This document shows, piece by piece, positions 54,536-64,000 of a DNA stretch of 64,000 bases. The notes below the pieces were generated by a model. The model was given only the letters and a program-made list of their open reading frames with translations. It was not told where the DNA came from and searched no databases. The first letter of the stretch is position 1, and the number at the start of each line of letters is the position of its first letter. A program made the position numbers and the translations under genes. This DNA comes from Plicaturopsis crispa FD-325 SS-3 (Eukaryota; Basidiomycota; Agaricomycetes; Amylocorticiales; Amylocorticiaceae). The stretch is from assembly GCA_000827205.1 (NCBI GenBank), contig KN832561.1, forward strand, positions 1,490,072 through 1,554,071, in the 5' to 3' direction.

Positions 54536-55785
54536 TTACCAGGAATGATGTCCACCGCTAACAATAATGCTAAAGAGAAATACTGTCAGTGGAGGCGCCA
54601 GCGATCACAAGGGAAAAGACACTCACTCGCTACCCGTACAGAAACTAGAAGCATCAGAAGCAAGCCACACAGCAACGCCACGCATCTCGTCCGAGCGGCC
54701 TATGCGGCCCATCGGATTCATCTCTGACCACTTGGCAAGTAGGTCAGGATTGGTATCGAGATACTTGGCCGTCATGCTGTAATGCAAAAAAGGCAAGAAA
54801 ATGAGCGCTGGCCGGTATAGAAAAGGATATCGAGACGTACTTGGTGCAGATATGACCGGGGGAGATGGTGTTGACGCGGATGTTCTTGGTCCCGAGCTCG
54901 CAAGCCATGCTCCGTCCCATTTGAAGGACGGCAGACTTGCTGGCATTGTAGGAAACCCAAGCGTGACCCTAAGTAGGTGAGCTAAAGTCAGCATAGGTAA
55001 AATAAGATCAACGATAAGATACCAACCCTGTTCGTGATTGTCCCGCTCATCGAGGCGATGAGGACAATGCTCCCGTGTGTGCCGAACCGCTCCATCTGCC
55101 TTCCAGCAGCTTGCGCGGTGTACAGGGCGCCATTAGCGTTCACCTCCATAACCTTCTCAAACTGCGCTGCCGGGTAGGTCAGGCAGTCTGTATGCGCCTT
55201 CAGGATGCCAGCGGCCGCGATGCACACGTCCATGCGCTGCTCCTTGTCGGCAATACCCTCCACGAGTGCCCACAGCCCCTGCTGGTCCGTGACGTCGATA
55301 CTGCGGTATTCGAGACGCCGCGGAACACCTTCCTCTACGTCGAAGCGACTGACATACTCCGCCGTCCGAAGGAAATCCTCGGAAGGTTCCTTCGGCAGGT
55401 CGAGGCAGTACACAGCACGCGCACCCGCTTCGCTCAGCGCAAGCGCCATCTCGAGACCAAGGCCCCCGTTGCCACCGGAGACGATGGCGACACGATCGTT
55501 AAGGGCAAATTCCTCAAAGATCTTGGGACGCGGTGCAAGAGTAGAACCGGATGCAAACTGCGTCGCGGCAGCAACACCCAGAGGCGCGAGGGGCGACTGG
55601 GGCTGGTTGGGGCCGGCGACGCTGTGATGTGAAGCAGTCTGGACGGGGATGGTAGGGGCGACCGTAGTCGTAGTCGAAAGCTGACGGGCATGGAGGCCGG
55701 AATGCAAAGCAGAGACGGCGGGGCGAATGCCGCGATTCCGGAGGAGAGGGTTGGTGGAGGAGATAGCGGTACGGAGGGACAACAT
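54536..55785 (-). CDS. Short-chain dehydrogenase/reductase, probably mitochondrial
   Basis: An NAD(P)-dependent classical SDR. An N-terminal extension of about 90 residues rich in Ser, Arg and Ala (MLSLRTAISSTNPLLRNRGI) looks like a mitochondrial presequence. The Rossmann site is RVAIVSGGNGGLGLEMALAL, followed by CIAAAGILKAHTD, VMEVNANGALYTAQAAGRQM and SIVLIASMSGTITNR. After an intron come the catalytic Tyr/Lys in SYNASKSAVLQMGRSMACEL and IRVNTISPGHICT. The end is WLASDASSFCTGSDIIVSGG, then HHSW and stop. Three introns. Relatives are sorbose reductase-like or mannitol dehydrogenase-like SDRs, usually without the presequence. The substrate is unknown. Confidence 0.9.
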
Positions 55786-56481
55786 TCTTTCAACGGTTTT
55801 CGGTGATGCTTTTCCAGGTTCAGAGCATCTGGTATTTATATTGCTCGAGAGTGGCTATGCTATGCCCGCCCCTGTACGATGTGTCGGACGGTTAACGCCA
55901 GGGACATAATCTAAGAAGGCACATACCTTGCTAGCATGAGAGCAGATGTGAATCATTTGCGGGGTACGGGGGTAATGCTCTTACCGAGATTAGTGCCTCT
56001 GCTAGAACGCACCAATCCGTGGCCGTCTTTCATGACCTAGACACGTTTATCGTGGGGTCACAAGCATCCTGGCAAAAGGTTAACGAGCCACTATTGGCTT
56101 TCGAGCCCACGGCACTTCAACGGAGCTCGTATCTTTACATCTGGCCCTTACGTGTCAGTGTTTATTTATTTATTTATTAGAGGGTGTTTGGTCGTGAAAC
56201 GAGGCTCACCCGCAGTCCTCGTGTCCGACTTCGGCGGTTACCCCGCACTACCCCGCATCATATAGGGTATCATGGGTGACGGGGACCCGCATTCCATGGG
56301 CAAATAGATACACCCAAGTGTCCGATTGGTTACACAGAGAGCACTTATGAGTTCAGTCAATCATTACACTGAGAAAAGTTACCCGTCACGAATTCCTCCG
56401 TAAAGCACCGTCCGTCCTACATCCATCCCATGACCCAGCACGCCCCCAGCAGCTCGTAGATTCACCTACCCTCAACATATC
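55786..56481. other. Intergenic region between SDR and NTF2-like genes
   Basis: About 700 bp upstream of the SDR gene and downstream of the NTF2-like gene. It holds a TTTA microsatellite and no supported gene. Confidence 0.45.
56161..56179. repeat. TTTA microsatellite
   Basis: Four to five copies of TTTA in tandem, ending ATTA. A common simple repeat without evident role. Confidence 0.85.
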
Positions 56482-57447
56482 CTAGTGCGCACTTCGCCGA
56501 TCATGCTTGGGAACCCACACGATCAACGGTACGACCTTGGCGTTAGCGCGTCGAAGGAAGTGCGTGCCGAATCCCGTCGGGAGTTCATTGCCTCCCCATT
56601 TCTCAACAAGCTTAATTATCTTTTCGTCGTCGTCGAGATCTACGAGGATTATTGATTCCACAATCTGTCAAAGAGAGCGAAAGGGTTGTACAACAGCTCT
56701 AGTCTCACTCAAACTCAACAATCGCACCTTTCTGCTTCCGAAAAGTCTGAGTGTGTATTCTTGGGTCTGTGAGAAGACCAGACGATTTGGCGAAGCAGTC
56801 GATGATAGAACGCGGCGTGCTAATGTTTCCGATTTTGCAAACGCCTTCGGCTAATAAAACCGAGAGGCCCATGAGTATTGAGTTCGTGGACTCTAGAGCT
56901 GCGTTTCGATCAGCCCGAGGTACGTACTAATGCAAACCACTTGACCCGGAACATTTCAGCAGAGCACTAGATCGCCGAAAGTGTGCCAGCTTACCTGCGA
57001 CGAGTACTCCCTGAATCCCTTGCACTTCACCAAGGGATCCTGACCCGCCCCCACCGCAGTCAGTGCCTGCAGAGCTAAAGATCGCAACATGCACTCCACC
57101 TCGAAGACAGCATCCTTATTCCACGACCTCTCCAGTATTGCACGTGTGGGTCTGCAACAATAAAGCTCCTTCAGGTCGTCCATGACCCGCTCATGATTGT
57201 GCGTGGCTACGTTGCGGCTTATCCGACGCTCGTGGCTCATATGCCGATGTTTTGACGCCTCACGGTCGACTTTGACACCAGAATAATGCGCGCCCCCAGC
57301 TACCGATTCCACTAGCGCCGGTGTCGGCACAGTATGGTGTAGTATTGACCCAGGATGGTACGTTTGAGACGGCGGCGACGGCGGGCGTCGAGATATGGAG
57401 TTCCTGCCTCGAGAGAGCGAAAGCGAGCGACGAGAAGAGGTGCTCAT
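56482..57447 (-). CDS. NTF2-like/SnoaL-fold orphan protein
   Basis: No named family recognised. The N-terminus is Ser/Arg/Pro-rich (MSTSSRRSLSLSRGRNSISR). The core fits an NTF2-like cone: VMDDLKELYCCRPTRAILER, SWNKDAVFEVECMLRSLA and FREYSSQ. After an intron comes YVPRADRNAALESTNSILMG and NISTPRSIIDCFAKSSGLL. A final exon ends KLVEKWGGNELPTGFGTHFL and VVPLIVWVPKHDRRSAH. The join near 56655-56765 is ambiguous: the best match to frame uses donor GTGCGA and an acceptor GTAG before ATCTCGAC, while a better-looking GTGAGA donor breaks the frame. About 270 residues. Similar proteins are plentiful in mushrooms; function unknown. Confidence 0.65.
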
Positions 57448-57781
57448 GGTGGTTCGAAGCCAAGATGCAATGGCGGTCTTCGTCGTTCGCGGCGTCGACC
57501 GGGCCCTCGGTCGCGCCTCTTACGTCAGCCTCGGCAAGGCAAAAACTCAAAACATGTGCGAAATGGCAAGTCTCCAAGATTTCTCGACTCTCGTCGTCGA
57601 GGGACTCGTACGCTAGCTACTTACCGATGGCTTTGCAGGAGGAAGAGCGTGCACATAGGAAGAAGGAAGACAAGACTCAGACTCAGCCACTCCATATAGT
57701 GCACCCGGTTGCATCATTATATACAGTAAATTTCCACAGGATTTAAACGGTTCCACGGTCACGAAAACAATATTGAACAGG
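57448..57781. other. Intergenic region between NTF2-like gene and STRAP
   Basis: 334 bp with both flanking genes on the minus strand. It should contain the promoter of the NTF2-like gene and the STRAP 3' UTR. The overlapping plus-strand frames have no conserved content. Confidence 0.45.
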
Positions 57782-59024
57782 TCACTGTAGACCATTGGGA
57801 TGACCTTGCCAAAGACCGTACGTCTTCCCTGGTGTTGTCTGCCAGAGCCGAATGGTGCCTGGAAGGAAATGATATCAGTCCGAGTGAATTTGAAATGAAA
57901 CGCAACTTCACTCACCATCCTCTGTAAGATACGGGATTAGATCACGATAAGGCACGTAGAGTTAGATTCCATCTCAATGAAGTCGAAAATTGCCAAACGT
58001 ACCGCTTCCGCTAGCATACATTTCACCATCAGGACTGAACTCTACACAATGCACGGGGCCGTGATGACCCTTGAGGACCTCCCGCTCCTCACCATTCATC
58101 CCGTGTACACGCACCCACTCATCGCCAGAGTTGCCCGTTACGAATCGGTCTTGCAGGATAGGGTGGATCGAGGCGGAGGACGGCGAATATGGGAGAGTAA
58201 GACTGTGAGTCTGCGAGCCATCCGGTAGCGCAGGTATGAACGCGACCGTCTTCCCCGCAGTCACCACTATTCGTTTTGTCTGCGGAGACAACTCCATCGA
58301 GGTGATAGGTGTTGCGAAGTTGATGCTCGTCGACACTTTCCGCGTCCGCAGGTCCCACCATCTTTAATCACCCGAAGGGTTGATGTTCAGCATGCACTCT
58401 CGCTGGGGTCAGATAAGGCGATTTCCAAAAGCACTTACTTGACCAAACCATCCTCGCCCGCTGTGACACCCGTGTGGTCGCCCACCCAGACCACACTCTT
58501 TACGGTCCCGTCATGCGACGTCGTGCCCGCCTCCCCAAGGAAATCGGGCTCAGCATCCGGCCTCGAGAGATCGAATATCCGTACTTTCTTCTCCTGCCCG
58601 CCAGTGAGTAGATGCGAGGACGTCGGCGATAAGGCAACGCTCCGGACGATGTGATTGTGCGGGAACGAGTGTAGTGGGTTCCCCGAGAAAGTATCCCATA
58701 TCTTCCTAGCGACGACAGACAGTGAAATAAGCACGCGCATTACACATGGTCGGAATGCCGGGAAACGCACGCTGTGAAATCGGCACTGCCAGTAGCGGCG
58801 CGCGATGCATCTGGCGATAATTTCGTACACCACACCGCGCCCTTGTGGCCCAAGAACGTCCCGACCCAGTCGCCGGTCCATTCCCTCAGCATCGGATTCC
58901 CATCCTTGCAACTTGACACGAGTAGGAACGTGCCGTCGTCCTGGATCTGCGAGAATGAGAGGTGTGTGACGGGCCGCGTGTGGCCTGGTGCGACGAGTGG
59001 GGTCGATTTAGGCGGGTAAGACAT
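57782..59024 (-). CDS. STRAP: STRAP/Unrip-like WD40 protein
   Basis: STRAP is a seven-bladed WD40 protein linked to SMN-complex/RNP assembly, mRNA translation and TGF-beta signalling in animals. The start MSYPPKSTPLVAPGHTRPVT is the family's. Blades: LREWTGDWVGTFLGHKGAVW, TKLSPDASRAATGSADFTAK, LHSFPHNHIVRSVALSP, SSHLLTGGQEKKVRIFDLSR, VKSVVWVGDHTGVTAGEDG, ITSMELSPQTKRIVVTAGKT and HHGPVHCVEFSPDGEMYASG. The last blade is EDGTIRLWQTTPGKTYGLW, ending QGHPNGLQ. The residues E-D-G are carried by a 6-nt microexon at 57916-57921. About 340 residues. Confidence 0.93.
57916..57921 (-). other. Six-nucleotide microexon of STRAP
   Basis: The minus strand reads ACAG|AGGATG|GTGAGT. Inserted between exons ending GGAAGCG and starting GCACCATT it gives G-S-E-D-G-T-I, the conserved end of the last WD40 blade. 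Skipping it removes two residues and keeps frame. Confidence 0.8.
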
Positions 59025-60665
59025 TGTGGAAAGAAGAGAAAGAGTTGTCGTAAGTCGTTATAAAAGTGCGCACTGCGCTATATGTAGTGTTTGGCGGAAG
59101 TGAAAGGGGATTTTGAGAAACGTTTAACGAGGAGAAAGAAAGAGAGCCAATTTCGGGTTCTGCAATGTCGCGTTGGCGCACTGTCTACATCTCGGCATCT
59201 CGGCTCCGATATTTATGTCGTTCGTCCGAACTTTCATTATGTATCGTCAAGCCGCCCCTCACAAAAATACTACCTCTTCTACGGTCAATCAGGCAACGAG
59301 CATCTCGAAGTTCATCGTCTATGCGCAACGAAATCATTCCGTAGTGAGAGGATCTTGCTGCACTGGTCAAGGCGTTCTACATATCGAGGTGCGCCGCAGA
59401 AACGCGGAGGCAGAAATTGCATCGTGTCTTGCGACCATCGTCGACGAGCGCTCAAGTGAATGAGAAGGGCGCAGGCAAATCAACGGTCGTCAGCAAGTAG
59501 CTCCAAGTATGTACCGTAAATATCTTCCCGCGACGGGCATTCGACTCCCCGGCTACAGGTGCGACGGCCAGCTCACGTTGACAGTTTCCTTTCCACAGTT
59601 GTTCCACAGACTTTGCTGATGATCTAAGCTTATCGCCATGAAGACAGGTTAACCGTTACGCAACGCTTGCAACGCTGTACTGTACTTTTCGAGACGCTTG
59701 AGCGCATTCACAGAGTTGAATATAGCTCCCGGGAGACTGACTCCATTCTAACGCTTTGAACCTCCTTAGTGAGCGCACCGGAAGGTAGACATTTCAAGCA
59801 ATGTATGCATCCCCAACTATTCAACTGAGCAAGGAAATCCTTCCACTGTTAACAGTTAGTAGTTGCCTATTATCGTGCTTCTTCGTCATAGCCCGGGCAA
59901 GCTCTCTGATATAGCCGGACTCTCGAACGCCCATCGCCCTCGGACCTCCTACTCCGTCCCACTCCCGCTCGTACCTCAAAGTCTCGATGTCGCTGGACCT
60001 TCGCTGAGCTCAAAAATCTGCCACATCCACGCAGATCCACGCGCCACGCAGTATCGTAATTACCGTTGGTCTCCGTACCTTGGAGGAGTGCTTTGTGCAA
60101 AGTCACAGTGCTTTCCTACCGCACTGCTATCCATCTTGGACTCACGACCCGTGTGGCTTGCCTTCAACCAACCTTTAGCACCATCGACAGGGGCAGGATG
60201 CCATTGCCAGCCGAAAATGGTACCGAACCAAAACACCTGCCTAATATGGTAATGCCTGTGTTGCACCACCAGGAGCACTTATTGCGTGCTCAACGCGATT
60301 CCGTCACGAACATGTCTCCTCATCCGTTCTCGAGCAACAAAAATGGCAGAAAAAACGGGAAACGCGTCGCTCCTTTCCTCCCACCACACGAGTTTTGTCT
60401 CTCCGAGCTCGACGTTTTCTAGGTGCTCGCCGCCGTGAAGCTTTCGTCGCCGCCGCGTTACGTTACGGGATTCTTTGGCTGCGGCTTGATCATAATCAAG
60501 CAGTCAGAATCGAGTATCTGCTCTCTCTCAAGCTTCGGAGCCTGTCTCGTCTAGCTGCACAGTTCCTGGCGCTCGCCATCAGGCACTGTTCTTCGCAATC
60601 TCTAGAAAACGCATTAAAAGGTCTTGCTTGACCCACCCGCACCACTCGTTCGTGCTACCGCTATC
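59025..60665. other. Intergenic region between STRAP and sulfate permease (divergent)
   Basis: About 1.6 kb. It includes the weak small-protein candidate at 59215-59463 and several short frames of no clear family. The right third should be the long leader and promoter of the permease gene. Confidence 0.4.
59215..59463 (+). CDS. Possible small protein, 82 residues
   Basis: A single ATG-started frame reading MSFVRTFIMYRQAAPHKNTT and later ISKFIVYAQRNHSVVRG and NAEAEIASCLATIVDERSS. It is divergent from STRAP with 190 bp between starts, which matches the head-to-head spacing common here. No family is recognised, and it may be chance. Confidence 0.25.
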   Translation: MSFVRTFIMYRQAAPHKNTTSSTVNQATSISKFIVYAQRNHSVVRGSCCTGQGVLHIEVRRRNAEAEIASCLATIVDERSSE

Positions 60666-63488
60666 ATGGCGCCTACCGTCACCAGTGCTAAGCAATGGGC
60701 AAAGCGCGTTGTCCACTACCCTGAGGAACCCATACCCGTCGTGTCCTCGAAAACATGGGTAGAGAAGATATTTCATGGTGTAGGAAGGAAGGTCAGTCAA
60801 ATTCACTCCCTCTTGCTTCTGAACGTGCACTGAAAACCGGTGTGCAGACCGCGAATTATTTTCTAGCTCTCTTTCCTATTCTCACGTGGCTGCCGCGGTA
60901 TAGTAAGTACTTTGCTTCGTCTAGGAAGAACATCGCAGCTCAGAACAATACACAGATCTGGGATGGTTAACGGGAGACGTCATTGCCGGGCTAACAGTCG
61001 GCATGGTTCTTGTCCCACAGGGGATGTCGTATGCAACTGTATGTGTTCTACTTGTCATAATCAGCACCTTTATTTACACCCTACAGATTGCTACACTCCC
61101 CGTTCAATATGGTCTGTATTCGTCATTCGTCGGTGTCCTCATCTACTGCGTGAGTCTTTCCAGATCCTCCAGCTACATGCTTGACTCATCCGTAAATTCA
61201 GTTCTTCGCAACATCTAAGGATGTGTCCATCGGACCCGTCGCCGTGATGTCCCTTACCGTGTCGCACGTCATTGCCAACGTCTCCGCTGCACATCCCAAT
61301 CAGTGGGAAGGTCACGAGATTGCTACCACACTCGCATTTGTGTGTGGATTCATCGTCCTTGGAATTGGCTTGTTACGACTCGGATGGATTGTCGAATTCA
61401 TCCCCGCACCAGCGGTTAGCGGCTTCATGACCGGATCCGCAATCAACATTGTGTCTGGGCAAGTCCCCGGGCTGATGGGCATCACTGGCTTCGAGTATGT
61501 ATTCAAATGTCTGCCAACTGCTTTCATTCTGACCATTCACAGTACGAAGGGCTCGACGTACCGTGTGATCATCAATACGCTGAAGGGCCTCCCCGGGACG
61601 AAGATGGACGCAGCATTCGGCCTCACAGGGCTCGTCAGCCTCTACATCATTCGTATAGCCTGCGACTTCTTCACGCGCCGATACCCACGTCGTGCTCGCA
61701 TATTTTTCTTCATATCCGTGCTTCGCAACGCCTTTGTGATCATTGTACTCACAATCGCAGCGTGGCTCTATACAAGACATAGAAAGAGCAAATCAGGTAA
61801 ATACCCGATCAAGATCTTGCAGGTTTGTGACACCCTTTTCTACGGTGCTGCTTGATATTGAATGTCTTTGCATAGACGGTTCCCAGCGGTTTCCAACACG
61901 TCGGGTCCCCACACATCGATCCTGCACTCGTCAGTGCGCTTGGATCAGAGATCCCGATCGCGACTATCATCCTGCTTCTCGAGCATATTGCCATCTCGAA
62001 ATGTCCGTAATCTTCTATTGTCGATGGCCAATGACTTACTCTTGATTATAGCATTCGGACGCGTCAATAATTACAAGATTAACCCGAACCAGGAACTCAT
62101 TGCCATCGGCGTCACCAACACCGTTGGGACTGTATTCGGCGCATACCCGGCTACAGGTTCATTCTCTCGCTCAGCGCTCAAGTCCAAAGTGCGTATCTGA
62201 ACACACTATTGATTTGAAGTACCGGCAATAACAGCTATACCATAGTCCGGAGTACGCACACCAGCAGCAGGAATTATCACTGCCATCGTCGTGGTCGTAG
62301 CGCTCTATGGTCTGACACCCGCTTTCTTCTGGATCCCCACCGCCGGTCTCTCTGCCATCATCATCCACGCGGTCGCCGACCTCGTCGCGAAGCCCGCGCA
62401 GGTCTATGCCTTCTGGCGCGTCGCCCCGCTCGAGTTCATCATCTGGCTCGCCGCCGTGCTCGTCACGGTCTTCTCCACGATCGAGAACGGTATTTACACA
62501 TCGATCGCAGCTTCAGCTGCGCTGCTCCTCATCCGGATCGCCCACCCTCGCGGGTATTTCCTCGGCAAAGTTAGCCTGAGGAACGCGAGCGACGACAACG
62601 CGCCGACGAGGGAGGTATTCGTGCCGCTGAAGCCCGACGGTGTAACGGACCCTCGTGTGACTGTGACCCCACCGTCGCCCGGCGTTGTTGTATACCGTTT
62701 CGAGGAGAGCTATCTCTACCCGAACACGTCTATCATCAACGATGTCCTCGTCGACCATGTTAAAACGAAATTCAGGCGTGGCAGGGACATGACGTTTGTC
62801 AAGGCATCTGACCGGCCATGGAATGATCCTGGCCCGCGATATGGTGGCGCCGTCGAGGAGCAGGCCGAAAATGCACTGAAGCCGGAGATCCACGCCATCG
62901 TGCTCGATTTCTCAGCAGCGTATGTGCAACTCATTAATTATTAGCAATAGACAGTGTCGCTGACCACGCCCCACAGATCACACATCGACACGACAGCTGT
63001 TCAGTCCCTAATTGACACACGAAACGAAGTCGACCGTTGGGCAGACCGTCCGGTGGAGGTCAGTCCCTTCCTGCTTCTGTACATTCCCTCTCCGTCCTGA
63101 CAGTAGGGTGCAGTTCCACTTCGCGACGATACTGTCTCCTTGGATTCGTCGTGCACTTATCGCAGGCGGCTTCGGCACCGGTGCCCCCGGTGCAAACTAC
63201 CCTCGAGAAATTGCAGCCGTTGTCCCATATCGCGGCGGCACCCGCGAAACGACCGACTATGACCGTGCCGACGACCAGGAGGCGCAATTGAAGGATCGCT
63301 CCCGCTCATCGTCCTCTGGAAAGAGCGCGGGCGACGAGAATGTACCAATATACGGAGATGATACTCCGTTCTTCCATTTCGACCTCACCGCGGCCGTAGC
63401 GGCGGCGGAGGCAGGCCTTGCGGCGCGTTCGCGTCCGCCCCCGTCTTTGGAGGAGAGGGACTTGAAGCATCGGGAGGATGAGCCATAG
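60666..63488 (+). CDS. SUL1: Sulfate permease, SulP/SLC26 family with STAS domain
   Basis: A plasma-membrane sulfate/proton symporter. The N-terminus MAPTVTSAKQWAKRVVHYPE leads into LALFPILTWLPRY and the SulP signature DVIAGLTVGMVLVPQGMSYA, followed by LPVQYGLYSSFVGVLIY. Later membrane blocks include SKDVSIGPVAVMSLTVSHV, FIVLGIGLLRLGWIVEFIP, APAVSGFMTGSAINIVSGQV, GAYPATGSFSRSALKSK and PTAGLSAIIIHAVADLVAKP. The STAS domain begins near 62870 (IHAIVLDFSAASHIDTTAVQ, SLIDTRNEVDRWADRPVE). The tail is cytosolic and acidic. About eight introns; about 750 residues. Yeast SUL1/SUL2 are duplicates, so the symbol marks family only. Sulfur starvation control would be expected, but no site was verified. 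Confidence 0.93.
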
Positions 63489-63739
63489 ACATGTATGCAT
63501 GTGGATGTCAAGAACGTAATTTTAGTACTGTATGAACATTTTGGACCCCGGAAGTGTATGGCCTGTGTATGAGAAGTCGGACAATGGGAGTTGTCGAACG
63601 GCGAGTAACCCGAAAGGTTGGGTAACATAACACACTGACTGTGACAGTCTCCTCTAAGACCTATGGGTCCTCCAGCCGATACCCCCTCGCCGCCATCTGT
63701 CGTTCATGCCTTCGAGTGGCAGCAAACTCCGAAATGTGG

Positions 63740-64000
63740 TCAGCCACCTCCCCCCACACTGAACCTTACCACTGCCTTAGGTTTGTCGAGCCCAGAGAGC
63801 TTACGCATGTAGTCCTGGCGCCAGCCCTCCGACTTCTCCCTTTCCACCCATAAGTGAGACGGCATGCATTTAACAAGCGGTCGGAGACCCTCCATTGTCT
63901 CCCATAGGACATCGAGGGCCAAAGGCGAAAATAATCTGCAAGTTCGTGCGAGTGCTGCGAGGTCGCGATTACTCTTCGCCAAAATTTGCCCAGAAAGAAT
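63740..64000 (-). CDS. F-box-like protein, partial (5' end beyond the window)
   Basis: The frame is open to the right edge, so the start lies outside. It reads ILSGQILAKSNRDLAALART, then CRLFSPLALDVLWETMEGLR and PLVKCMPSHLW, which is the second half of an F-box and the usual start of the long basidiomycete F-box/LRR-like family. After this comes KLSGLDKPKAV with a GTAAGG donor, so the reading may continue in a further exon to the left instead of ending at 63740. Such genes are numerous in mushrooms. Confidence 0.6.
   Translation of the reverse strand: MLSGQILAKSNRDLAALARTCRLFSPLALDVLWETMEGLRPLVKCMPSHLWVEREKSEGWRQDYMRKLSGLDKPKAVVRFSVGGGG

Noticed and set aside
1-64000. CRISPR arrays, bacterial operons, prophage or secondary-metabolite cluster
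   Set aside because: Short introns, the tRNA type and housekeeping families are all eukaryotic. No direct-repeat arrays with spacers, and no backbone synthase genes were seen.

Overview
The window looks like ordinary euchromatin of a mushroom-forming basidiomycete, probably Polyporales-like (clade is inference). Genes are dense and sit on both strands. Nearly every gene is split by many introns of about 45-65 nt with GT..AG ends and CTNAC-type branch motifs. The families are typical of Agaricomycetes. About 30 protein genes, one tRNA and one nested transposon insertion can be supported. Coding coordinates run from start codon to stop codon and include introns. Exon joins were worked out by hand from reading frame, splice motifs and family conservation.

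Layout, left to right: cyclin L (+), SFT2 (-), EDC4/Ge-1 decapping scaffold (-), a gene-poor stretch that hides a 34-residue three-exon metallothionein (+), a LigB-type extradiol dioxygenase (+), a PKA-type AGC kinase (+), SSF1/Peter Pan (+), cytochrome c heme lyase (-), TFB3/MAT1 (+), a ZUP1-like C78 peptidase (-), proteasome alpha4 (+), SRP receptor alpha (-), a WD40 protein (+), a membrane-anchored DUF3445 heme-type oxidase (-), nitronate monooxygenase (-), a 1.6 kb gene-poor stretch, an unrecognised protein (+), SYF1 (-), BET4 (+), glyoxalase II (-), a single-pass membrane protein (+), the GBF1/Gea Arf-GEF (+), tRNA-Asp (-), a cytochrome b561 protein (-), a retroelement/MITE nest (49020-51854), a NYN-domain nuclease-like protein (+), a mitochondrial SDR (-), an NTF2-like orphan (-), STRAP (-), a sulfate permease (+) and the end of an F-box-like gene (-) that runs off the right edge.

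Most genes are single-copy housekeeping genes for transcription, splicing, ribosome assembly, protein turnover and membrane traffic. There is no secondary-metabolite cluster or defence island. A repeated layout is the head-to-head pair with 140-235 bp between start codons: CCHL/TFB3, ZUP1-like/PRE6, SRPR/WD40, SYF1/BET4 and GLO2/membrane protein.

The most notable items are small-scale. They are the metallothionein spread over tiny exons; a BET4 gene whose first coding exon appears to be the ATG alone followed by a GC-AG intron; a 6-nt microexon in STRAP; and a young non-autonomous LTR element with identical LTRs, one of which was later hit by a 769-bp foldback CACTA-type MITE, the whole nest lying 167 bp upstream of the NYN gene. 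I found no convincing new multi-gene system.
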